From Pseudonocardiales bacterium (GTDB lineage: Bacteria > Actinomycetota > Actinomycetes > Mycobacteriales > Pseudonocardiaceae), in NCBI GenBank assembly GCA_025465385.1, contig JAODNG010000414.1, positions 1 to 23,610 on the forward strand: DNA of 23,610 bases. Reading direction: 5' to 3'. How positions within the stretch are numbered: position 1 is the first letter of the stretch; the number at the start of each line of letters is the position of its first letter. Below, one piece after another: positions 1-7,623 of this stretch. Under the pieces are notes generated by a model. It was not told the origin of the DNA. It worked only from the letters and a program-made list of their open reading frames with translations, and searched no databases. The position numbers and the translations under genes are program-made.

Positions 1-834
1 GTCGTAGTCGCCACCGGAGTGCAGCACTTCGCTCATCTACCCGACTCTCTAGCGACGCTGCCGGCGCATCTGTGCACCCATACCAGCGCACATCGCGATC
101 TCGCGGTGTTCAACGACCGCGAGGTCGCGGTGCTCGGCGCCGGCCAGTCCGCGCTGGAATCAGCGGCGCTGCTGCACGAGTCCGGAGCGAGGGTCACCGT
201 CGTCGCCCGCGCACCGGAAGTGGTGTGGAGCGGCGCTCCGCTACCCGACCAGCGCTCGATCCGTCGCCGGCTCCGGGAGCCGGAAGCCGGCCTAGGCTCG
301 GGCTGGGCCACCTGGTTCTACTCCAACCAACCCGACCTGTACCGTCGGCTGCCGGCCGCCCGGCGGGTCCGGACGGCGCAGACCGCGCTGGGGCCGGCCG
401 GCGCCTTCTGGCTGCGTCCGCGGGTGGACGGCAAGATCCGCACGCTGGTCGGGCACTCGGTGCGGTGGGCGGACCCGGAGCCGGGAGGAGTGCGGCTCGG
501 ACTGCAAGTCAACGGCGCGGTCAACGGCTCGAGCACCAGGGAGGTCACGGCCGAACACGTGCTGGCCGCCACCGGTTACCGTCCCGAGCTGGATCGGTTG
601 ACCTTTCTCGATGCCCAGCTGCGGTCGGCCGTGCGGACCCTGGCCGGCACTCCAGACGTCGGCCCGGACTTCCAGTCGTCGGCGCCGGAGCTGTACTTCG
701 TCGGACCCGCCGTGGCACCGACCTTCGGACCGGTCATGCGCTTCGTCTACGGCGCCGACTATGCGGCCCGCACGGTGACCCGCGCACTCACCGCCATTGC
801 ACGGCCGCGATCCACCGTGGGAGCCCGCCGGTGA
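1..834 (+). CDS. FAD/NAD(P)-dependent oxidoreductase, 5'-truncated
   Basis: The frame is open from the first base of the window, so the N-terminus and the FAD-binding GxGxxG lie upstream; the GTG at 19 is internal. The first visible residues, VVVATG, match the ATG-type motif that ends the first half of flavin monooxygenase folds. Next comes an NADPH-binding Rossmann loop (VLGAGQSALESAALL at about 111-200). A second ATG motif (AATGYRPEL, about 567-594) and a C-terminal FAD-contact stretch (YFVGPAVAPTFG) follow. This order fits the lysine/ornithine N-hydroxylase and flavin monooxygenase-like superfamily; the substrate is unknown. The TGA stop overlaps the GTG start of the sugar transferase by 4 bases, so it is translationally coupled to the polysaccharide operon. 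It might oxidise a sugar or amine building block, but that is only suggested by context. Confidence 0.85.
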   Translation, partial: VVVATGVQHFAHLPDSLATLPAHLCTHTSAHRDLAVFNDREVAVLGAGQSALESAALLHESGARVTVVARAPEVVWSGAPLPDQRSIRRRLREPEAGLGSGWATWFYSNQPDLYRRLPAARRVRTAQTALGPAGAFWLRPRVDGKIRTLVGHSVRWADPEPGGVRLGLQVNGAVNGSSTREVTAEHVLAATGYRPELDRLTFLDAQLRSAVRTLAGTPDVGPDFQSSAPELYFVGPAVAPTFGPVMRFVYGADYAARTVTRALTAIARPRSTVGARR

Positions 835-2240
835 CCACCTCACTAGCCCCGGCGCCAGCGGAACAGCTGCGTCGCGGCGCGCCGGCAGCTGCGCTCCCGA
901 TGGTATTGCCCGTGGTGGACATTGCCGGACTCGCCACGGCCGGCCTGCTGGTCGGGGCATCGGGGTGGGCGACGGCGGCCTATGCCTGCGCGGTGCTGGT
1001 GCTGCTGGTGGCCGACGGGCAGCACCGGCTGCGGATCTGCCGGCGGGTGTCCGATCAGCTGCCGCGGACCGTGGCAGTGGCGGCGATGCCGCTGCTTGCG
1101 GTGCTGCCATGGGTGGGACCTGGCGTCGGATCTGACGAACTGCGATTGGCGCTGGCCTCCGCCGCGTCGTTGGTCGCCGTACGCGCCGGGACCTGCGCGG
1201 CGCTGAGGGGCGCGCACCGGCGTGGACGGCTGCTCGAACCGACTCTGGTCATCGGCACCGGCGCCACCGCGGTGCGGGTCGGGCAACTGCTGCGCCACCA
1301 ACCCGAGCTCGGGTTGGCACCCCAAGGTTTCCTCGACAGCCAGCCACCACGGCACCGGATCGGGCTGCCGTTGCTCGGTGAGCTCTCGGAGCTGGCCGAC
1401 GTGATCGCGCGCTACCGAATCCAACGCGTCATCGTCTGCTTCCCTGCTGCCCAGGATTGCGACCTGGTGCCGCTGCTGCGGGCCTGCCGGCCGTTGCCGG
1501 TGGACGTCTGCGTCGTGCCGCGAATGTATGAGCTGGGCGCTGCGTTGCCCCGCGGTTACCTCGACGAGCTGGGCGACATACCGCTGGTGCCGCTGCGCCG
1601 TCTCGGGGCCGGTCGGCTGGGTGCCGGGGTGAAGGCAGCTTTCGACTTCGTGGCCGCAACGGCGTTGCTCATCGCGGTCACGCCGGTGCTGCTCGCGCTC
1701 GCCGTCGCGGTCCGGCTCGACGGTGGTGGCCCAGCGCTGTTTCGGCAAACCCGGGTGACCCGAGGCGGCCAGACGATGGAGCTGCTCAAGCTTCGCTCCA
1801 TGATCGACCACCCAGACTCGGACACCCGCTGGGCGGTGCTCCCCGAACACACCAGCTGCCTCGGTCGATGGTTGCGCAGCACGCATTTCGATGAGCTGCC
1901 GCAACTGGTCAACGTGCTGCGTGGACAGATGTCGCTGGTAGGGCCACGGCCAGAACGCCCGTACTTCGCAGCTCAATTCGAGCAGCAGATACCGCGATAT
2001 GGCGACCGGCACCGGATGCGCACCGGGCTGACCGGATGGGCTGCGGTCAATGGTCTGCACGGAGACACCTCGATCGCCGAACGGATCCGGTTCGACAACT
2101 TCTACATCGAGTACTGGTCGCCATGGATGGATTTGGTGATCTTGACTCGTACCCTGTTTCCCCTGCAGAACCTGGGTTCCCTGCAAAGCCTGGGCCTCCT
2201 GCAAACCATGCGCACCGTGTCCTCAGGAGGAAGCAAGTGA
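831..2240 (+). CDS. Polyprenyl-phosphate sugar-1-phosphate transferase, long form (WbaP/WcaJ-like)
   Basis: 469 aa starting at GTG 831, which overlaps the upstream stop (GTGA). About four N-terminal membrane segments (roughly residues 24-120) are followed by a nucleotide-binding-like domain (LVIGTGATAVRVGQLL, about 139-154), a re-entrant membrane helix near 271-294, and the catalytic bacterial sugar transferase domain. Visible motifs are FRQTRVTRGG, KLRSM (320-324; KFRSM is more usual), the catalytic Asp-Glu pair in THFDELPQ (D354, E355), and the signature GQMSLVGPRPE. The family transfers a sugar-1-phosphate from a nucleotide sugar to undecaprenyl phosphate at the inner membrane face, the first step of polysaccharide repeat assembly. 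The C-terminus ends in a short tandem repeat. An earlier in-frame start far upstream would lie inside the oxidoreductase gene, so GTG 831 is preferred. Sugar specificity cannot be read from sequence. Confidence 0.92.
   Translation: MTTSLAPAPAEQLRRGAPAAALPMVLPVVDIAGLATAGLLVGASGWATAAYACAVLVLLVADGQHRLRICRRVSDQLPRTVAVAAMPLLAVLPWVGPGVGSDELRLALASAASLVAVRAGTCAALRGAHRRGRLLEPTLVIGTGATAVRVGQLLRHQPELGLAPQGFLDSQPPRHRIGLPLLGELSELADVIARYRIQRVIVCFPAAQDCDLVPLLRACRPLPVDVCVVPRMYELGAALPRGYLDELGDIPLVPLRRLGAGRLGAGVKAAFDFVAATALLIAVTPVLLALAVAVRLDGGGPALFRQTRVTRGGQTMELLKLRSMIDHPDSDTRWAVLPEHTSCLGRWLRSTHFDELPQLVNVLRGQMSLVGPRPERPYFAAQFEQQIPRYGDRHRMRTGLTGWAAVNGLHGDTSIAERIRFDNFYIEYWSPWMDLVILTRTLFPLQNLGSLQSLGLLQTMRTVSSGGSK
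2161..2210 (+). repeat. Short tandem repeat in the 3' end of the sugar transferase gene
   Basis: Two 18-base units (2161-2178 and 2179-2196, 14 of 18 identical) are followed by a partial third unit (2197-2210). They encode the six-residue pattern [PSL]-LQ-[NS]-LG. The repeat lies after the conserved catalytic domain. Confidence 0.7.
2225..2230 (+). promoter_or_regulatory. Perfect Shine-Dalgarno for the GT4 gene
   Basis: AGGAGG ends 6 bases before GTG 2237, inside the last codons of the upstream gene. It fixes the start of the glycosyltransferase at 2237 rather than at the in-frame ATG at 2036. Confidence 0.85.
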
Positions 2241-3373
2241 AAGTTCTCCACGTGATCACCGGGCTGGGTGTGGGAGGGGCGGAGCTGCAGCTGCGGTCGC
2301 TGCTCCAACACACTTGTCACCAATCCGACGTGGTGACGCTCTACAACCCGGGCCCGGTCGCCGGCATGATCTCCGGGGACGGCGTGCGAGTGCGCGATCT
2401 GGGCATGACGCGCAACACCGAGCTGTCCGCGCTGCTGAAGTTGGCGCGGCTGATCCGCGCCGACGGTTACGACGTGGTGCACGCCCACCTTTACCGCTCG
2501 TGCATCTACGGGCGGCTCGCGGCCAGGCTGGCGGGCACGCCAGTGGTAGTGACCACCGAGCACTCAATCGGCGAGACACACCTGGAGCGCCGCCGGATGA
2601 GCCTCGGGGTGCGCGCCCTCTATCTGGGCACCGACCTGTGCTCCGATGCCACCATCGCAGTGTCGGACGCGGTGGCGCAGCGGCTCACGAAATGGGGCGT
2701 GGCCGCCCGCAAGATCGAGATGATTCCCAACGGTTTGGACTTCGGCCGGGTCGCCTACGACGCCGCCGCCCGAGGCCGGATCCGCGACGAGTTCGCCCTG
2801 CCCGGCGATGCATACGTTATCGGCGTGCTGGGCCGGCTCGACCCGATGAAGCGCTTCGACATGGTGATCAAGGCTGCCGCGCCGCTACTCGACGACCAGC
2901 ACCGGCTGCTGATCGTGGGCGACGGGCAGATGCGACCCGAGCTGGAAGCCGAGGCGAACCGCCAGGGTGTCGCGGAGTTGGTGACCTTCGCCGGTGAACG
3001 CCACGACGTGGCCGCCATGCTGTCGTCCCTGGACCTGTTCATCGCGTCCTCCGAGCAGGAGACCTTCGGGTTATCAGTGCTGGAGGCGTTGGCCAATGGC
3101 ATCCCGGCGCTCTACACGACCTGCCCGGCGCTCGATGGCATCGACACTGCGCGGGCCCGGCAGGTACCGGGAGACGTCGACGGGATGCGCCGGGAGATCG
3201 CCGCCGAGCTGGCCAGCGGGCGCCGCCCGCGAGAGGGCGTCCCCGCCATCCGTGAGCGCTACGGCATCGAGGCGGTGGCCCGCCGGATCGACGACCTCTA
3301 CGACCGGCTGATGGCCCGGCGCCGGCCGAGCGTCTCCCACATTCTGCCTGACCCGATCGGAGACAATCGATGA
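2237..3373 (+). CDS. GT4 family glycosyltransferase
   Basis: 378 aa from GTG 2237, chosen because of the perfect AGGAGG and the 4-base overlap with the preceding stop. The N-terminal domain opens KVLHVITGLGVGGAELQLR, the typical GT-B fold donor/acceptor start with the GGAE loop. The C-terminal domain has GVLGRLDPMKRFD (conserved Arg and Lys contacting the nucleotide sugar phosphates), LLIVGDGQMRPELE, and the E-x7-E motif in EQETFGLSVLEALANG. These are diagnostic of retaining GT4 enzymes such as WecA-pathway and capsule mannosyl/glucosyl transferases. It should act in the cytoplasm on the lipid-linked intermediate made by the sugar transferase just upstream. Donor and linkage are unknown. Its stop overlaps the start of the epimerase gene (ATGA). 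Confidence 0.93.
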   Translation: MKVLHVITGLGVGGAELQLRSLLQHTCHQSDVVTLYNPGPVAGMISGDGVRVRDLGMTRNTELSALLKLARLIRADGYDVVHAHLYRSCIYGRLAARLAGTPVVVTTEHSIGETHLERRRMSLGVRALYLGTDLCSDATIAVSDAVAQRLTKWGVAARKIEMIPNGLDFGRVAYDAAARGRIRDEFALPGDAYVIGVLGRLDPMKRFDMVIKAAAPLLDDQHRLLIVGDGQMRPELEAEANRQGVAELVTFAGERHDVAAMLSSLDLFIASSEQETFGLSVLEALANGIPALYTTCPALDGIDTARARQVPGDVDGMRREIAAELASGRRPREGVPAIRERYGIEAVARRIDDLYDRLMARRRPSVSHILPDPIGDNR

Positions 3374-4356
3374 AAGCGTTGATCACCGGCGGAGCCGGCT
3401 TCATCGGCTCGCACCTGGCCGACCACCTGCTGACCGCGGGACACGATGTCGTCGTGCTCGACGACCTGGCCACCGGATCACTGGCCAACCTGTCCTCGAT
3501 CAGCGACCACCCCCGCTTTCGCTACGTCGAGGGCTCGGTGCTGGATGAGGCGCTGGTCAACACGCTCGCCAGCGGAGTCGACACGATCTTCCACCTCGCC
3601 GCGGCCGTCGGATCCTTCGTCATCCGGGATCGGACGTTGCAGAGCCTGCGCACCAACATCCACGGCACCGAGAATGTCCTCACCGCGGCTCACCGGCACC
3701 AAAACCGGGTCCTGATCGCCTCCAGCAGCGAGGTCTACGGCAAGAACACGAAGATCGGCCTGTGCGAGGACGACGATCGGGTGGTGGGTTCACCGCTCCT
3801 GCACCGCTGGTCCTACTCCGAGGCCAAGGCGGTCGACGAGAGCCTCACCCACTCCTACGTCACTGAGCTCGGTCTGCAGGCGGTGATCGTTCGGCTGTTC
3901 AACACGGTGGGGCCTCGGCAAAGCGGCCGCTACGGCATGGTTATCCCGCGGTTCGTGGCCCAAGCGCTGGCCGGGGCGCCACTGACCGTCTTCGGGACGG
4001 GCGCGCAGATCCGCTGCTTCTGCCATGTGCAGGACGTAGTACCGGCGTTGGTGGCATTGGTGGACGCGCGCGACGCGTACGGCACCGCCGTCAACGTCGG
4101 CAGCACCGAACAGGTGTCCATCGCCGACCTGGCGTTGCGAGTACTGGCGTTGACCGGGTCGTCCAGCGACGTCGTGCACCTGACCTACGAGCAGGGCATC
4201 GGCGCGGGATATGAGGACCTGCAGCGACGCGTCCCGGACTGCACCAGGGCGCGCAAGCTGATCGATTTCCGGCCGACCCGGACGCTGGATGACATCCTGC
4301 GCTCAGTGATCGACGAGCAGAGCCGGCCGAATCTGGTCCGGGCAGCGGTGCGCTGA
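3370..4356 (+). CDS. NAD-dependent epimerase/dehydratase (extended SDR)
   Basis: 328 aa. The Rossmann motif GGAGFIGSHL occupies residues 7-16, the acidic residues after beta-2 (DDLATG) indicate NAD(H), and the catalytic Tyr/Lys are Y149 and K153 (YSEAK) with the preceding Ser in ASSSEVYG (118-120). The C-terminal GAGYEDLQRRVPDCTRARK is a pattern common in nucleotide-sugar epimerases of polysaccharide clusters. The likely reaction is C4 epimerisation, decarboxylation or dehydration of a UDP- or GDP-sugar; sequence alone does not decide. The start ATG overlaps the GT4 stop, and the stop overlaps the next ATG (TGATG), so it sits in a tightly coupled operon. It is a different subgroup from the second epimerase at 7613-8608. 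Confidence 0.92.
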   Translation: MKALITGGAGFIGSHLADHLLTAGHDVVVLDDLATGSLANLSSISDHPRFRYVEGSVLDEALVNTLASGVDTIFHLAAAVGSFVIRDRTLQSLRTNIHGTENVLTAAHRHQNRVLIASSSEVYGKNTKIGLCEDDDRVVGSPLLHRWSYSEAKAVDESLTHSYVTELGLQAVIVRLFNTVGPRQSGRYGMVIPRFVAQALAGAPLTVFGTGAQIRCFCHVQDVVPALVALVDARDAYGTAVNVGSTEQVSIADLALRVLALTGSSSDVVHLTYEQGIGAGYEDLQRRVPDCTRARKLIDFRPTRTLDDILRSVIDEQSRPNLVRAAVR

Positions 4357-5531
4357 TGGTCAATACCAGCATCGACCCGCAGTCGCCGGGCGCCTCCAGA
4401 ACGGGCAAGCCGCGGCGGTCCAGCAGGCGGCGCGTGCTGACCGGGTCGAGTTTCCTCATTCTGCTGTTCCTGGGCGCGGTGGCCTTGCTGGTCACGGTGC
4501 CGCGGATGCTCGGACCGGCCGAGAAACCAGCCAGCCTCGCGGTGGCCTCCCTGCCGTTCTGGAACCTCAGCGCCGGTCAGACCGTCCTGGCAGCGAACCG
4601 GGGCACCTTCAATGAGGTCTCCCCGTGGATTTACGGAATCACGAACAACGGTCAGATCGTCTCGCAGGCGCCGCCCGGACGGACCGCCGAAACGGCGGCG
4701 GGGATGGCTCAGCTGCGCACGTTGGGAATCCCGCTGGTCCCGTCGATCGCGAACAGGACCAACGGCCTGTGGGCCTACGAACCGGTCGCGAACATGCTGC
4801 ACGATCCCGCCGCGATGACCCGGCACATCAACGACATCGTCGCATTGGTGCAGCGGGAGCGCTACGACGGGATCGACATCGACTACGAGGATCTGCCGGC
4901 CACCGACCGGCAGGTGTTCACCACGTTCGTGACCCGCCTGGCCGACGCGTTACACGATAAGAACAAGATCCTCACGATCGCCGTATTCGCCAAGACCACC
5001 GACGCCGGCGAGGACGGGCGCAACGCCGGGCAGGACTACGCAGCCATCGGTAAGGCGGCCGACGAGGTCCGGCTGATGGCATACGACTACAACTGGTCAG
5101 GGTCAGCGCCGGGACCGGTCGCGCCGCTGCCCTGGGTCCGCGATGTGCTGACCTATGCCAAGACTCAGATACCCGCCGAGAAGATCGTGCTCGGGGTTGC
5201 GGTTTCTGGCTACGACTGGGTGGACGGCGGCCAAGGCGAAGTGGTCACCTGGATCCAATGTTTCGGACGCGCCAGGGCGTTTCACGCCACCTCGCAGTTC
5301 GACCGGCTCAGCCAGTCACCATACTTCAAGTACACCGACGCCCAAGGCCACCAGCACGAGGTCTGGTACGAGAACGCCGAGAGCACCGCGACCAAGCTCG
5401 AGGCCGCGAAGGCCGCCGGGATCCGCGGAGCCTTCCTGTGGATGATCAGCTCGGAGGACGACCGGACCTGGGCAACGCTGCACAACATCCTTCCCGTGGC
5501 CGCTCCCGGTGCTGAAGGGTCGTCCCGCTGA
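4356..5531 (+). CDS. Membrane-anchored GH18-like glycoside hydrolase
   Basis: 391 aa. An Arg/Lys-rich cytoplasmic start (KPRRSSRRR, about 18-26) and one hydrophobic segment (about 31-48) suggest a signal anchor without an obvious cleavage site. The remainder is a GH18 barrel: VSPWIYGITNNGQI, then the catalytic DxxDxDxE motif as DGIDIDYE (D171, D174, D176, catalytic acid E178), MAYDYNWSG (241-249), and the C-terminal strand GIRGAFLWMISSED. This resembles the YaaH/spore-cortex and chitinase-related GH18 branch acting on beta-linked GlcNAc polymers. All catalytic residues are present, so it is probably active outside the membrane. It is joined by 1-base stop/start overlaps to the epimerase upstream and the GT2 synthase downstream. 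That suggests it trims, releases or edits the polymer made by the GT2 (inference). Confidence 0.9.
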   Translation: MVNTSIDPQSPGASRTGKPRRSSRRRVLTGSSFLILLFLGAVALLVTVPRMLGPAEKPASLAVASLPFWNLSAGQTVLAANRGTFNEVSPWIYGITNNGQIVSQAPPGRTAETAAGMAQLRTLGIPLVPSIANRTNGLWAYEPVANMLHDPAAMTRHINDIVALVQRERYDGIDIDYEDLPATDRQVFTTFVTRLADALHDKNKILTIAVFAKTTDAGEDGRNAGQDYAAIGKAADEVRLMAYDYNWSGSAPGPVAPLPWVRDVLTYAKTQIPAEKIVLGVAVSGYDWVDGGQGEVVTWIQCFGRARAFHATSQFDRLSQSPYFKYTDAQGHQHEVWYENAESTATKLEAAKAAGIRGAFLWMISSEDDRTWATLHNILPVAAPGAEGSSR

Positions 5532-6871
5532 TGCCCTGGTGGTCGGTTGCGATCGTCGTCTTCGGCGTTAACTTCGTGCTATGGGCAAGCGTTGGTCTGG
5601 CGCGGCTGCTCGAGGAGACCTGGGCCACCAAGACACTCCGCGGCCGGTTGAGACGGCTTGGGCTTCGTCGCGGTCCGTCGATGACCGTGCAGGACGTCGC
5701 GGTGCTGATCCCCGCGCACAACGAGGAAATGGTGATCGAGGCCAGCATCGCGGCGATCGCCGCGCTGGTGCCCCGGTGCAATGTCCACGTGGTCTCCGAC
5801 GGCTCCACTGATCGGACCGCCGAGCTGGCCCGGCGGACCGGTGTCAATGTCATCGAAACCCGCACCAACGTCGGCAAGGCCGGCGCTCTTGAAGAGGCGA
5901 TCGAGCGCTTCGGTTTGGTGCAGCGCTTCCGGGCGGTACTGCTGTTGGATGCTGATACGACCATCGAGCCGGGGTATTTCGATGCCGCTCTGCCGCATTT
6001 CGACGACCCTCAAGTCGTCGCTGTCGCCGGCGCGGTCCGGACGCACTGGCATGGCCGCGCGCTGTCGATGGTCGGCAAGGTCCTGGTGTGCCACCGGGAG
6101 CGCATTTACGCGATCAGCCAGCGGCTGCTGAAGTTCGGCCAGACCTGGCGGTTCACCAACGCCACCCATATCGTGCCCGGTTTCGCCAGCATGTATCGCA
6201 CGGCTGTGCTGCCGCAGATCGAGATGAACCCGCCCGGCCTGGTGATCGAGGACTTCAACATGACGTTCGAGATCTACCAGAAGCGGCTGGGCAAGGTGGC
6301 GTTCAGCCTCGGCGCCGTCGCGGTGACCCAGGATCCGGACAACCTCCGCGACTACGTCCGCCAGATCAAGCGATGGGGGCTGGGTCTGTGGCAGACGGTG
6401 CGACGGCATCCGCCCCGGTTCAACCTGTTCAGCGCCATGCTCACAGTACTGTTGCTCGAGCTGCTGACCAGCAGCATGTTCTTCCTGCTGCTGCCGTTTC
6501 TGGTGGTTGTTCTCGCCGTGCCCGCGGTGTACCCGGAGGCGCTGTTGTGGCCGGGGATAGCAGCAGCGCACAGCGCGGTCGCCGCCCACATGACACTGCA
6601 AGTGCTGCTGCTCGCCGTGACCGGTGCCGACTTGGCGCTGACGTGTGTGGTCTCGTTGATCGAGCGCAGACTGCGTTTCTTGCTGCTGTGGATCTTCTTC
6701 CCGTTCCTTCGGGTGCTCGACGCCGCGATCGCGCTATATGTGTTCCCACGGGCCTGGTTGAGCTCCACCGGGCGCTGGACCAGTCCAGCCCGCCGGGCGG
6801 TGGAGATGCGCGCGACTTTCGGCGACCAGATGACCGTGTCGACGGCGGTGAGAGCATCGTCGACGGACTAG
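5531..6871 (+). CDS. Processive-type GT2 glycosyltransferase (PgaC/IcaA/hyaluronan synthase-like)
   Basis: 446 aa, ATG overlapping the GH18 stop (TGATG). One N-terminal membrane helix (about 5-25) precedes a GT-A domain with VLIPAHNEE (58-66), VVSDGSTDRT (87-96), the metal/nucleotide-binding LLLDADTT (D140, D142), the acceptor/catalytic IEDFNM (E240, D241), and RQIKRW (Q278, R281, W282). The last is the QxxRW motif of processive synthases. Three to four membrane helices follow (about 300-408). This layout is that of inverting synthases which polymerise and extrude beta-linked chains (poly-GlcNAc, hyaluronan, cellulose). A non-processive role in a Wzx/Wzy pathway remains possible. The neighbouring GH18 suggests a GlcNAc-containing product, but that is inference. 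Confidence 0.92.
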   Translation: MPWWSVAIVVFGVNFVLWASVGLARLLEETWATKTLRGRLRRLGLRRGPSMTVQDVAVLIPAHNEEMVIEASIAAIAALVPRCNVHVVSDGSTDRTAELARRTGVNVIETRTNVGKAGALEEAIERFGLVQRFRAVLLLDADTTIEPGYFDAALPHFDDPQVVAVAGAVRTHWHGRALSMVGKVLVCHRERIYAISQRLLKFGQTWRFTNATHIVPGFASMYRTAVLPQIEMNPPGLVIEDFNMTFEIYQKRLGKVAFSLGAVAVTQDPDNLRDYVRQIKRWGLGLWQTVRRHPPRFNLFSAMLTVLLLELLTSSMFFLLLPFLVVVLAVPAVYPEALLWPGIAAAHSAVAAHMTLQVLLLAVTGADLALTCVVSLIERRLRFLLLWIFFPFLRVLDAAIALYVFPRAWLSSTGRWTSPARRAVEMRATFGDQMTVSTAVRASSTD

Positions 6872-6885
6872 ACGTATTCGCCGAC

Positions 6886-7623
6886 ATGGACGGGTTCAAC
6901 AACGTCACGCAGATCGGGAGTTGCCGCTTAGAGGCACTGCCGGGCACAGTTGAGCCCGTGACGTTCTTGCGGGTTCTCCTCGTGGACAGTCACACAATGC
7001 TGACCGACGCCCTGACCGTCCAGCTCTCCACCACCACTGATCTGTGGGTCGTCGGTAGCGCCACGCCTGACGACCCACGCCTGCTGGATATGGTTCGCAC
7101 CCTGCGCCCGGACGTCGTGACAACCGAGATCGGTTCGGCGACCGTCGCGACCGGCGGGATGCTCCGGAAACTGCACGCCGCCTATCCCCCGGCACAGCTG
7201 GTCATCCTCACCGGAAGCCACGACTGCGCCCATGCCGTCGCGGCGGCGCGGGCCGGGGCTACCGCCTGGGTGTCCAAGGAGAGCTCCCTGGATCACCTGC
7301 TCGAAGTGCTGCGTGGGGTCCCGCTCGGTCATGCCTTCTACCCGCCCCGGCAGCTCGGCGTGGTGCTGCGCGAGTTGCGCGACGACGTGCGACGCGCCCG
7401 CGACTGCAGCGCGCGCCTGGACGTGCTGTCCCACCGTGAGCGCGAGGTATTGCGACACATGGTGGACGGCATGCCGGTGAGCCTGATCGCCGTCGAGTCG
7501 GTGGTCTCCACCAGCACTGTCAGAACCCACGTGCGCAGCATCCTGACCAAGCTCGGCGTGCGTAGTCGGCTCGAAGCAGTCAGCGTCGCCCGCGCCGCGG
7601 GTCTGCGACCCGTTGCCGACTGA
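6886..7623 (+). CDS. LuxR/NarL-type regulator with degenerate receiver domain
   Basis: The frame gives 245 aa from ATG 6886, or 221 aa from the in-frame GTG 6958. The latter begins VTFLRVLLVDSH, the normal place for a NarL receiver to start, so 6958 may be the true start; neither has a strong ribosome site. Numbered from 6958, the first acidic pair is D10-S11 instead of DD. The phosphoacceptor position reads PDVVTTEIG with Glu57 where Asp is normal. The conserved Thr (VILTGS) and Lys (WVSKES) are kept. The C-terminal LuxR helix-turn-helix is intact (LSHREREVL to TVRTHVRSILTKLGVRSRLEAV). No histidine kinase is nearby. A fixed Glu often mimics phosphorylation, so it may bind DNA without a kinase signal, possibly controlling this operon. 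Confidence 0.88.
   Translation: MDGFNNVTQIGSCRLEALPGTVEPVTFLRVLLVDSHTMLTDALTVQLSTTTDLWVVGSATPDDPRLLDMVRTLRPDVVTTEIGSATVATGGMLRKLHAAYPPAQLVILTGSHDCAHAVAAARAGATAWVSKESSLDHLLEVLRGVPLGHAFYPPRQLGVVLRELRDDVRRARDCSARLDVLSHREREVLRHMVDGMPVSLIAVESVVSTSTVRTHVRSILTKLGVRSRLEAVSVARAAGLRPVAD

Noticed and set aside
843..2204. Long open frame (453 codons) on the minus strand opposite the long sugar transferase
   Set aside because: Gln/His/Arg-rich translation without domains; a GC-rich antisense shadow of a gene with clear catalytic motifs.
5579..6601. Long minus-strand open frame opposite the GT2 gene
   Set aside because: Low-complexity His/Gln/Asp-rich translation; the plus strand carries all GT2 motifs.
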